From NCBI GenBank assembly GCA_036346405.1, contig CM070551.1:59972488-60036487 (forward strand): 64,000 nucleotides of DNA, read 5' to 3'. The notes under the pieces are model-generated. The model made no database searches, was not told where the DNA came from, and worked only from the letters and a program-made list of their open reading frames with translations. The stretch is from Phyllostachys edulis. Taxonomy: Eukaryota; Streptophyta; Magnoliopsida; Poales; Poaceae. A program made the position numbers and the translations under genes. The first letter of the stretch is position 1. Each line of letters begins with the position of its first letter. This document shows positions 33,584-43,869 of the stretch, piece after piece.

Positions 33584-35440
33584 GAACAATAATAAGGCTA
33601 AAATTGTTGCAGTTAATTTGCATATAATATTTGTCCGCGCACCGAAGGACTGAACTCATCAATTCATCATGCAGGGAAGAGCTGTTAATTTGCATATAAA
33701 ATTTGTCCGCCCACCGAAGAGGCCCGAGACTGAAACAGAGTTCAGACCATTTTTGTTCAGAGAAAACACAACAAAGTAATCGAGAAAAAAATGAGGGAAA
33801 AAAAAGAGCTGACAAGAAAGGCCAGAATGCTAGATCTGCTGGACCCAAGCTCCAAAGCAATTTCGGGGTCGGCCGAGGGCCTCGGCCCCCGGCCTCCTCG
33901 GTGACGGGCCCAGGAGGCCAATCGTTCCCCGGGCTTTGGAGACGACAAGGACCATCTTGCCGAACCGCCCATCTTATCAGCCCTTCCGCCCTCCGAAGCT
34001 AGAGTTACAGGCCCGCGCTACCGGGCTCGGCTAATGCGTTGGCTGAGAGCTGCATATTTATGTTGGTGTCTGTGTGTTTCGGTTAGCCGTACGGTACTAA
34101 CATGGGAGTAGCCAAAGGATAATGATGGAATTTGCACCAATCATCGGCCCTGGACTTGAAAACGTTAGGTCTATCTGACTTCTTGTTGGTGGACTTCGTT
34201 TCTTAGTCAACCTTTTCTAGGTTTTCGCCGTCAGGCCCGTCGTCACACAACACGCATGTGCTCTCGCGTACTCGTGGTCGACGTCGTAGGTGAGTTGTTG
34301 CCAAATTATTGTCCAAAAGAATATGTTCCTCGTCTGTTTAAATTTACAGAGTCTAATTTTGACATCCGTGTATCTGCAGCTTGTCAAATGCTTAGTCAGA
34401 CAAATGAAGATGGTATTCTGGTCGAAGCCTTGTTCATTCAACTGTCTCTTGTTCAGCATTTTTTTTAAATTAATTTATCCAAGAAGTTCCCTTTTTATAC
34501 AAGAGTAGTACATCACTGTCAAAGATTCAGCTATATGGATGTTCCCAGCTTTTCCCTGTTGCTAACAAACATTGTACTTATGTTTATATTTTGGGGTTAG
34601 GTGAGTATGGTTCATCTGTGTGATTTCCTTCATGGTTTACTGGAGTTTTTTTTTTCAAATAAAAATTTTTCGAAGAATGACCGATCACAAACAATTGGTA
34701 GGCTTTCCCACTATATAAGTTCTTTCCAAAAAATTTAAAAGGCACATATTTGATGTACATCGAGGTGTTGGTTTACAACCATCAACTACTTGACTACCAA
34801 CAATGAGTCGATGATGCATCAAGATTTGTGCAATTAAGTTTTTAGGATAGCATAAGGAGCACCATTTTTTCTTTTTTTACATTGGGTTTTCTTCTTTTTT
34901 GAACTGCTCCTTTTCTTTGCATTTTCTTTACTGTAAGGATGATAAGAAAACTTTATTGCATGCTACTATGGTAGCACCATAATTTTTAATTTCAAAATGT
35001 AAAAAATCTTTCCTGCACGAAGAGACGACTCTCCGGAACCTGAAGATCTTAGGGCTTATTTGCAATGGCGGTTCTAGCGGTATTTTTGCAAGAACTAAAT
35101 CCTATAGAAAACTTTCTCTTACGGTCGTTTGGAACACAAAAATGGGGCTCCCAACGAAGCAAAGTAATCACCATCTGGACAATTCTTGCACCTCGCCTTC
35201 ATTCCTACAAAATTGATGTGTTTTTTTCTTTCTGTTCCCATGTTTTTCATTTCTTGCATTCAACACGTGCATGCAAATAGTTAACAAGATGGACACGATC
35301 CATGTTTTCTTTGATAATTTTTCAGCTAGACAAAAATATTAAGATTAGCACCAGCAGCAGAAGATCGAAGGAGAAGAAACAAAGTAGCAGCAGCATACGT
35401 GTTCACTAATGAAGGCTTGTGGGCTTGCCGCCGTGAGTCT
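33250..35440. repeat. Unclassified repeat alpha plus beta, most complete copy
   Basis: Alpha (33250-34135) recurs at 58632-59088, 59813-60600 and 62235-62975. Beta (34168-35440) recurs at 16830-20593 and 62986-63580. Alpha begins with the GCATGGACTCTCCATC...AGCCACTCCAGGGCC block. It continues through a GC-rich tract with CAGGCCCGCGCTACCGGGCT and a TATA-like GCATATTTATGTTGG near 34050, giving a promoter-like layout. No significant protein was recognised. Confidence 0.8.
33513..33580. repeat. (AT)n microsatellite
   Basis: About 34 uninterrupted AT units inside the alpha repeat; absent from the related copies at 58920 and 60090. Confidence 0.97.
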
Positions 35441-35496
35441 GGACCGTTAAACTCTTCACAACCGCTCAGGTTGTGCAGTTGTGAAGTAAGTAGCGT

Positions 35497-35733
35497 ATCA
35501 AGCAGGTTGTGAGAAGGCCCGACGTGTTGTGAGTGGTTTGGTGCTCGCCATCTCTAGGGTGGAGGAAGAACAATCCTGAGTGGATCGAGGTGTTGGTTCA
35601 AGTTGTGAGCCAGTCTAATTCGTTTAGGCTTACCTCGGAGGTGTTGGTTTAATTCATAGAGCCGGTCCAATTCGTTTGAGCTTACCTCGGAGGTGTTGGC
35701 TTAATTCATGGAGCCAGTCCAATTCGTTTGGGC
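35497..35733. repeat. Fragment of the SIRE-like LTR with 52-bp tandem units
   Basis: Matches 28030-28235. It contains nearly three copies of a 52-bp unit (GAGCC(G/A)GTCCAATTCGTTTG...); the larger LTR has two. It is cut at 35733 by the CACTA end. Confidence 0.8.
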
Positions 35734-38285
35734 CACTACTACAGAAAAAGCCTTCTGAGGCGGTTCAAGCGCTATCACGCGAGCGGTTCCCGTGGCCGCC
35801 TCGAGTTTATGGTCGATAATGCTAATGGTCATCACGAGGCGGTTTTGAACAAATCATAATACCTACTATCACGAGGCGGTGCAGCAGATGCAACCGTGCG
35901 TGACGATCGACTACCGCGGGCGATGCGTAGATAAAACCGTCGTGATATTCGACTACCACGACGGTCCGTAGATAAAACCGTGCGCGATGATCGACTTACC
36001 GCGCGATGCGTAGATGAAACCGTGCGTGATGATCGACTACCGCGAGCGATACGTATATGAAACCGTGCGTGATAGTCCTATCACGAGCGGTTTCATATCT
36101 GACGTCTGTGGTAGTCGATCATCACAGACGGTTTCATCTGACGCATCACTGTGGTAGTCTTTTGCATTGCTAAATCTATTTACATTTATTGGCTAGCCTC
36201 GGAAATGCTAGCCATACCCTCTGAAACACATTTCAGAAGCACATCAAAATTGCATTCATTTCGAAATAACCACACATCCAATTCACAAATCAATTAACTA
36301 AATTTAACCATTAATGTACATTAATTTACACACATGTACCATTATGTTCAATCTATCTCAATCAAGTTCAATCTGCTACTTGTGGAAACTCCCATTTGGA
36401 TTTATGACCCATGCATTAGGGAATGACGCAAGGTGTGATCGAATTTTTATGAGCTCGCTCTGCTTCCAACGAGCTTTCAATGATGTTACGCAACTTTGTC
36501 GATATGAAGGTTAAATTCGGGCTTATATAAATTGGTAAGTATATATGAAATAATTGTTGAAAGATTGACAAACTTGAGGATCATTGGTGATCGCGAACCG
36601 ATGAGTAGTTGCATGTTGTGGCAAACATAGTATCCACAAACGTTATGACGTGCGTGTTCTTGCCGTGGCACCGCAAAAATAGAATTGGTTAGTTCGAGAG
36701 GCATTGCTACGAAGTGTTATATAGGATTAATGTGTACTAGCTAGCAAGTACCGGGAATGTTTGATCATGTTGCAGCGTCCTTCCCTTGATATTCCAACCT
36801 TTAGCATGTAACACGTCGAACACCCTACGTGACTCCAAGAAGTTAGCCTTAGCCATTGCAAAGGAAGGAAAGACTACAATAGAGTTTCTATGGAGGAAAT
36901 GTGTTTACCTGATGATTAAACTCCGGATAGCTGTAAAGTTGTGAGTGGCCCTCTGTAGGGAATCTAGGTATATTACGTATTTCCGTTTTGGTATAATTAC
37001 AATTAGAATCCAATGGAACCTACACAGGTATGTCAGCATGGTCATTAAACCTAAGTTCGTGTTGCTTATAAAGTACAAATCAACAAGTATAGCCAGTAGT
37101 GCAACACTACTTACTTCTGGTTGTAGGGCAAAAGTATGAATTCCTTGTTGCGGTGAGCCATGAAAAAATCTATAACGTAATTCTCGACGAATGTTGCATT
37201 CGCCGTGATGCTTTGCTCGGAGACAACGTGTGGGTCGAGAAACCTACGGTGATTTCCTTCTTTCGGCTTCACAGATCATGTATCTATTATACAAAAGCTA
37301 GGAGTTATATATAACATTTATCGATATTACACGAACATTGACCGTGATAGTACACACTTACGATTGTCGACGATCGTATGATTGAGGCGTCGAGCTCGTC
37401 GAGGTTGAAGAGACGAACAAGTCGTCGAAGGTCACCGTGAAGACAGCGTCTTGATACACGTGGTTAAAATGATGCTCCTTGAACTTGGCGGTGACACCGA
37501 GCATCGTTGATCAACCGGCTTGTTGGATATTCCATGTACCATGCATGCAATTACATGCAATCCGGTCCTAGGGTAGGGTGTCTAACTTCTCGAGCAACGG
37601 CTGCGCTAGCTTGTATTTCCGACCCAGCGGCAAGAAGGGATATTAGGAGAGGACTCGATCGTCTTGATTTGCCCTTGCCCTTCTTTGCCTCGCTTTGTAT
37701 AGGTCGACTTCACAAGAGTCGGTCGAGCACGAGGTGTAGATGCATGTGATCTGGCGGGCCTTTGCCATGTCGGTCTTGAGTAGCCGGTGCGATCGGTCCG
37801 TGGACTTGATGCCGCAGCAGATATTCTGTGAAGTTGACACCGGGCGGTAGCTCGAGCGGATGTCCTCCTTGGGCCATTTGGATGAATGTTCCAGCGGCTT
37901 GCCCTAGAGTCATGACCTCATCGTTTGGGGTAATTTTCACGGACGGCCTCGAAATTGGCACAAACACCGTCCACATTCACTTTTGCGAAACCCGGCGCTA
38001 GATTTGCACGTGCACCAAAGCTCCGATCTGGGATGGATACACTGCCCCAAGCAACATCTAGGGCAACAGAGACATATCTCACTTAGAGCTTGCGCCGTAG
38101 CCACCTCGTACATAACGATACAAAATTAGCTACTCCAACAGCCTATCAATGGATTGAGCATTCTAGAGATAATAATTATTACGGATGTCATCGACCAAAA
38201 ATCTGTCATCACCTATTGTGGTAGGGTTAGGGTTGAATGACTACTCGGATGTTTGAAGTGGCTAAGCGGTATAGTAGGGATGGCT
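35734..38285. mobile_element. Decayed CACTA element carrying a Ulp1-like gene
   Basis: Starts CACTACTACAGAAAAAGCC immediately after the LTR fragment. It is followed by numerous degenerate (A)CGG / CCGT subterminal motifs in both orientations (35750-36160) related to those at 20896-21702. The right end is not clear; the beta repeat resumes at 38286. Between lies a broken minus-strand Ulp1-protease-like gene. No TNP2 transposase was found. Confidence 0.65.
36486..37976 (-). pseudogene. Ulp1-like (C48) protease gene of the CACTA element, broken
   Basis: Minus-strand reading gives, in order, DEVMTLGQAAGTFIQM (37976-37710), then KFKEHHFNHVYQDAVFTVTFDDLF and LFNLDELDASII (about 37505-37370), then VPRQEHARHNVCGYYVCHNM (36704-36620). 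The last matches the Cys-box region of Ulp1/SENP-type proteases that plant CACTA elements carry beside their transposase. The reading frame is broken many times and may once have had introns. Confidence 0.65.
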
Positions 38286-38400
38286 TGTCACCCGCCGCCG
38301 TCTTGAAATGTCACCTGCCGCCTGGTCGTCGCCCTCTGGCTGCTCGCCGTCGGCAAATTGCCCATGCGTCGCCGTTAAACTGATAGGGTCTCCTTTTCGT
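38286..38400. repeat. Right-hand remainder of beta repeat copy 2
   Basis: CACCCGCCGCC...GTCGCCCTCTGGCTGCTCGCCGTCG and AGGGTCTCCTTTTC align with 20440-20593. The join CTCCTTTTC|GTTTC here is the uninterrupted target of the chromovirus at 20594. Confidence 0.7.
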
Positions 38401-38840
38401 TTCTACTACCGGCTAAGCAGCGGCACCCCACGGCTGCATTGATACTCTCGCGGCTCTACCCTCCTGAGACAACGGACAGACGCTGATCCATCGCCGGCTA
38501 AGCGCCTCCGCCGCCGCGGCGCGGATGAGGACTGAGCCAGGGCCAATAGCAATAAAAATAATAATTTTTTTGTTTTTATTCTCGAAATGAATTAATGATT
38601 AATATTTATTCCAAAAAGAAGAATAATAATAATATTTTAATGGGAAACACACGGATTTGGCTTTTTAAGGCTTCAGGCCCGACTAGAACCGAGCCTATGT
38701 TGTGCCAGGCCCGGCTTAGGCATGTCCATTTAAGACAGGACTTTTCAAGTCCCAGCCCGGCCCGGAAATTGAACATGTCTACTTATGATACACGCGACAT
38801 CATTCTCTAAACAATTATCAGGTCATGTTAGCAGCTGTGA

Positions 38841-39004
38841 CCAGGGTTCAAGAAACCGGAATCAACCAAAAGCTATTAAAATCAGTCAAGATTGGTGAAG
38901 ATTTGGTGTTAACCAATGTTAAATCTGCGTTAAAACCGGATGGGTATGGTACCAAATTGAACAAAAACCGGCAACAAGCGGCGGTTCGGTCTCTCAACCA
39001 CTGG
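38841..39004. mobile_element. Possible small hAT remnant
   Basis: Starts CAGGGTTCAAG, like the CAAGGTTC hAT terminus at 17817. It is rich in AACCGG / CCGGTT words and ends AACCACTG, flanked by GTGAC on both sides. An 8-bp duplication could not be shown. Confidence 0.4.
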
Positions 39005-39224
39005 TGACAAGCGCAATGGGTTTCATTTTAATCTGGCAAAATATGCCCTAATTATCGGTGGTGCAATAATTTTGCATCTTTTCAGCATTGGAAGAGAGAT
39101 ACATGTCCTTTGTTTGGAAAAGGGTGAAACACGTTTAGTTTCTTTAACTGTGACATTTTCCCTATCTACATAGACTGCACTGGTTTATCCTTCTCATGTT
39201 TCCTTTAGCGACAAACTTACACTT

Positions 39225-39492
39225 TGTTGTATTCTGATCCGAATTTCTAATATGGAAGGATCCGGATTAGTTTCCATATTAGAGGATTAGTTTCCTACTT
39301 GGACTCTAAGTCCTTTTACCCCTTTATATACCTCTTGTAAGCTGCACGGGAGAGGAACGCCTCATTGTAATCCCCTGCGTTTTGTAATCGCTCCTCATAT
39401 AGTGATCATCGCCGGTTGGCGTCCGTGGTTTTTTTCCCGTAAGGGTTTTTCACGTAAAAATTCGTGTCTCCTTTATCCCTATTTTTCTAACA
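39225..39492 (+). repeat. 5' LTR of the 39-57 kb Copia
   Basis: 268 bp. Contains the TATA box TTATATAC at 39324-39331 and downstream promoter sequence. It differs from the 3' LTR by a few C/T changes and one T in a homopolymer. Confidence 0.95.
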
Positions 39493-39494
39493 AG

Positions 39495-39506
39495 TGGTAT
39501 CAGAGC
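39495..39506 (+). promoter_or_regulatory. Primer-binding site of the 39-57 kb Copia
   Basis: TGGTATCAGAGC two bases after the 5' LTR, the exact initiator-Met tRNA complement. Confidence 0.92.
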
Positions 39507-39693
39507 ACAGGAGTTTTAAGGGTTTGAAGAAAGACACGAAGGAAAAAAAACAGATCCGATCTGTTCCGTGCGCCGCCGTCTGCGCGTCTTCGTCTCGCGT
39601 TTTTTCCTTCGGCGGCAGCAGTCGTCACGCGCCCGTTGCTCATCGTTGCGCAAGTCCAGCGAGTCGCTCGGCACGTCTGGATCTCGCAGCAGG

Positions 39694-39840
39694 GAGATTT
39701 TTACTGTTTTGACCCTATAGCAATTTTTTTTTTTCAAAAGTAGCCTCCGTTCGCCATCATTTACAAATTTGGCCCCAAAAGCGATTGCATCGCGCGTCCA
39801 CCGGCGGCGGGGACTGCCCGGCCGGCAGACGAGGACTGCC
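39694..39840. repeat. Left terminal inverted repeat of the MULE
   Basis: Matches the reverse complement of 52130-52283. The first 27 bases differ at two positions. Shared inner words include AAAAGTAG(C)CTCCGT, TTTACAA and GGACTGCC. Confidence 0.85.
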
Positions 39841-40079
39841 CGACCGGTAGCAGCGAGTCACCTGCCCGATGTGGCCTTGGCGGTGCTGTCGCCCGTCGTC
39901 GCGGCGGTGGCCTCCGCCGTCGCATTTTCTTCCCTCCTCGCTTCGCCGCGCCGCGTGAAAAATTTGTCCTCGATCGCCGCGCCGTTCCTTTGCACGAAAA
40001 AAGTTTTGGCGTATCGTTTTTCCTATTTGCTTTTCTTTACATCGCGTCGCGTCTTTCCTTTATCTTCACAACCAGACCC

Positions 40080-40089
40080 TATATAAGCG
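40080..40089 (+). promoter_or_regulatory. TATA box of the PMD gene in the MULE
   Basis: CTATATAAGC, 150 bp before the ATG at 40230. A 5' UTR intron donor (GAG|GTAAGT) follows at 40138. Confidence 0.65.
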
Positions 40090-40229
40090 GCTTGGCGGAT
40101 CGACGAGCTCGAAACACAAAGCGCGTTTGATTAGTGAGGTAAGTTCGTGTTTAATTTTTGCTTATTGCATTTTGTGCCGATTAAGTCGTTTTAGATTTTG
40201 CTAATCGTTAGTTTTGTCTATTTGCGGCA

Positions 40230-42780
40230 ATGGCACGTACTACACGTACTATACCACCCCTACTTGAAGCGGCATGGGATGGCAAGCATCATTTGTCACG
40301 CTTGGATCGATGGCGATGGGCATGAAGTCACGGTGACACGGGACCGAGGGAGACTGGCATTGGACGAGCGGTATGTTCCGAGACTTCGTCAATCTTGGTG
40401 ATTCGTTCGCCCGCATCTTGAACACGAGGCAAAACTTCTTAATTGATGCCTCTCTTCTTTCCGCCTTGGTTGATCGTTGGCGGAGGAGACCCACACGTTC
40501 CACTTCCGGTGGGGAGATGCGGTGACACCGCAAGATGTCGACTTTATTACCGCCTTCCGATTGCGAGCCGTCACGATTATTCCCCTCCGAGGTCGCGGAT
40601 TTGAAGGCGCGTCTCCATCATCGTTTGACCAGCCTATCCCGAGAGGTCAAAGGGCATTCCACACGGTTGGCTGCGACAATTCATGCATTGCCCAATTGAC
40701 GCAACGGAGGAGGTGGTTCGATGCCACCTTATTGCATATTTGTTGTTTATATTCGGGTGGATCATGTTCCCTAGCACGCAGGGGGACATGGTGTACCAGT
40801 TATATTCACCTTCGGAGTCTATCGTGGGCCGCCGCGATGAGGGCGTGCCGCAATGCAGTTGGGGTTCAATTTCTCTTGTCTTGCGACATCTGCATGAGAC
40901 TTTGTCGGCAAGCTGCGTGTACGGAGCGAGGCCGTGCTCTCGGGTTGCCACACGCCGTTATACTGTTGTGGTCGTGGGAACGCCAGCGGTCGGACGGCCG
41001 TTGTTCCGCGCCCCAGTCCACCCTTACCCGCACACACAACATTTCTATGGTGAGGTGGAGGCGGAGGAGGAGGATCCCGTGGAAGGCCCGACCATGGGAT
41101 CCCGATGGACTGTGGCAGTACTAGGGTGGTCTAGGGAGAGAGTGCGTCGTATATACCCCGAGTTCCACAATGAATTCGAGACCCTGCACGAACGCGACAT
41201 AGTATGGGCTCCTTGGACGGATCTTGCCGCGTGCGAGAACGGCGCCCGACGGCCTGAGCTTGCTATGCCACCGGATCACGGCGTCTTGGAGGACAACTTG
41301 TCATTTGGTGTTCTCCCACATGGTTGAGCCGTACAACCCACAGGTGATGAGGCGATTCGAGCCGCACAGGAGATCCCCGCCTGGGGCGACCGCTTGCAAA
41401 GGCGTAGTCATTTGTAAGTACATTGCATTACTTAATAATGTTGTAGATCCTTTAGACATACGTTATGCCTGCACCATAAGTTATTTATTTTGTTCCACTG
41501 CGCAGCAGACGAAGAAGGGTCATAAGAGCGATGGTAACCGAACCGCACGGTAGTGGGTAGATGCATGGCGACGGCCACGCGATTCCATTTTGTAGGAGGC
41601 CTGACCTTACGATCACGAGGACTTCGACACGTGCTTGGAGTGGTAATGCGTCGGAACACGCGACGAGATTGACAGCGCCCCGCCCGACATGCAGATCCTA
41701 GCCACGCCTAACGCTTGGACTTAGGGATGGACCCATACCGCAAAGACGCCAGAGCGATTGATGCGTTGAGCATGTAGTAGATTAACCACCCTCCGAAATA
41801 GGGTTAACTAAGAAAATTTTGTTTGTTACGTAACCAGCGGTCGACCGTTTGAATATCGCTATCGGCGCGCCGCCGAACTTCGGCGAAGTACGGACAACAC
41901 AGAGTGGAGCGCCTTTTACGGCCTTGAAGGCGGTTATTGATGATGTCAAGCGGTCGTTAGTAACATGAGCTGCGGAAGGGCGGCGATGTCGACTCGAGGC
42001 ATCGGACGGAGCGTCGTCACGTACCCTCGCCCCTCCATCTTCCGTCCGGCGAAGTCGACCAATGGCCAGCGGCAAGCATGGGCGGCGGATTGTCCGCGCG
42101 GTTGCCACGCAGGGACTCTACGCTGCTGCCGTCGTCATCTCGGAGGGACCGTACGCTGATGCCGTCCTCGTCTCGGAGGGACCCTCGCCGATGCCGTCCT
42201 CGTCTCGGAGGGACCCTCGCCGTCTGCCGCCGTCGTCCAGAGGCACGAAGAGGACATTCCGGAGACGCAGACGTGCAACCCGAACATGGCGGATGTTATC
42301 GATTCTCCCTTGCGAGCCCACATTGTTGGACAATTTCCAATGGGCGTCTGGCGCCATGGTATGAGTCGGGTACACAATGTACCTGCGGCGTTCACCCGCA
42401 AAGCGAACCGTACCACGGCGATTCGCCCGATCCATCCGCAAAGACGAGCAATTCACCCGATTCATTCCGCAACGAGGCGAGTTGGTGCCCTCCACGGATC
42501 CTACTACGGCAGGTCACAGACTTGTTGTCAACGCCATTCTACATGTGATGCCCCGTATCGCCGACCACGGCGGTTGAGAACCTCGGTATGACTGCTGGCG
42601 AACCCATGGTCACTGATAGGTTGACGTTTCCACGAGAACAGTTAAATCGGAGACCTTTGGGAGGAACACGGAAGGTTAAGGCGGTCTGAGGTACTATGCC
42701 CGACAATGATGAGGAGCGGCGTGGCGATAGTACCGATAGTAGCATTAGTAGTCTATTGTATGTTGTAAGTTGTGCTTCAT
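40230..42780 (+). pseudogene. Plant-mobile-domain (PMD, aminotransferase-like) gene, broken
   Basis: Starts MARTTRTIPPLLEAAW. Across three frames it then gives ALDERYVPRLRQ, LVDRWR/ETHTFHFRWGDAV-TPQDV (40477-40560), VVRCHLIAYLLFIFGWIMFPSTQGDMV (about 40710-40790), QCSWGSISLVLRHL (40850) and RIYPEFHNEF-DIVWAPWTD (41150-41225). This motif order is that of the plant mobile domain found in MAIL1/MAIN proteins and in MULE and Gypsy elements; cellular relatives act in gene silencing. The C-terminal part contains a short tandem repeat and an acidic/serine tail (DNDEERRGDSTDSSISS). More than five frameshifts are present. Confidence 0.75.
42117..42235 (+). repeat. Minisatellite in the PMD gene tail
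   Basis: Three to four units of about 30 bp built on GATGCCGTCCTCGTCTCGGAGGGACC. The first unit is the most diverged. Confidence 0.85.
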
Positions 42781-42939
42781 TAAGTGATTTGTAATCCAAG
42801 CGAGTGTGCTAATTGGAATGTAATTGGACTCTTGTACTTCGTTATCTATGTCGATAGAACAATTTTATTCTCATTCATCAAGGATCATGCGATGCATATA
42901 TAACGAGTGAACATTACAATCTCATTACACACTGATGTT

Positions 42940-43583
42940 CTACTTGGCGAGAACAAGATACAAAAGAAGAAAGACCGCAAAAGTAACTAACTTAAGTAAC
43001 TTGTGAAGCAGCTTCTCAACTCTTTCCATCCTATCATGCAGTGTTTGAAGCCTTTTCTCTTCACTTTGCATGGGTTGATCGAACGCTCGAGGCATTGCAC
43101 GAATTGTAGTAACATCATGGGAGTCTTGCATTGGTTCATCGGACGCTCGAGGCCTTTGCATTTAATGCAACAACACCACGGAGTCTTCTTGCAAGGCGAC
43201 AATTTGCATTGCAATATCTTGAAGCTCTTGGGGCAACCATCGACCCATTGCCAAAATCGACATGTTGTGTTCTACAAAAGAATTGAAGTTTCAAATGAAA
43301 GTAAGAAAACCCGATATGTACAACGCATAATTCATTACGTCTTTGAGTTTGCGAAGTTACTGAAAGATTTGAACACTTCATGAAAACTTCGGGACGGATT
43401 CGTTGGCGTATGAGAGGTAAACACATTAGCGGGATCCACAGCGAGGGCAAAGCAAGCTATTTGTCGTAGTGATTGTAATTCTCTGCTCACTCGAATATTC
43501 GATGAGGCCAAGACATCTTGTTTCTGATTGCGAAAGGAGAAGAGGAAGAGAAGAGTGGGGTCAATGGCGGCCAAAGCATCCAT
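42940..43583 (-). pseudogene. Small tail-anchored coiled-coil protein gene in the MULE, broken
   Basis: Two minus-strand exons: 43583-43339 ends at AAAGAC|GTAATG; the next begins after CTTTTGTAG at 43271 (67-bp intron). Exon 1 encodes IRVSRELQSLRQIACFALAVDPAN. Exon 2 reads MGRWLPQELQDIAMQIVALQ. After one in-frame stop it gives a heptad-like helix (EEKRLQTLHDRMERVEKLLHK) and a C-terminal hydrophobic segment (VTFAVFLLLYLVLA), so the protein looks tail-anchored. A TATA-like CTATATATGG overlaps the first ATG (43583-43592), so the true start may lie near 43519. Function unknown; I do not recognise the family. Confidence 0.5.
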
Positions 43584-43592
43584 ATATAGCGT
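43583..43592 (-). promoter_or_regulatory. TATA-like box of the small MULE gene
   Basis: CTATATATGG on the minus strand, upstream of the small tail-anchored gene and between it and the 3' end of the MURA gene. Confidence 0.45.
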
Positions 43593-43869
43593 TAGAAGAC
43601 GAAGGGGCCACTCTGCGGAAAGGAGGCCGTGACGCAGATGTGGAAGCGAGAAGTGAGCACTATCTGGAAAGTCGGCGTGACCACTCTCGGAAGCGAGAAG
43701 TGACAACTCTCTGGAAAGGGGACGCGACTACTTTCTACAAAGCAGCGTAACCCAAGCGAAGCGGTAATAGTAACTTGAAGCGGTACAAGTTACAACGCAA
43801 ATCATTACAACACTCACATCACTACAACAACGACATGACTCAAATACACCGGATAGCTTACGGATACTA

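Noticed and set aside
33308..33589. Open frame with a long Ile-Tyr repeat
   Set aside because: Translation of the (AT)n microsatellite; also open in the overlapping frame.
42117..42235. Possible CRISPR-like repeat array
   Set aside because: Units are directly adjacent with no unique spacers and lie in a coding tail; this is a minisatellite in a plant transposon.
41965..42591. Cluster of overlapping open frames of 64-156 codons
   Set aside because: Produced by the repeat-rich tail of the PMD gene in wrong frames.
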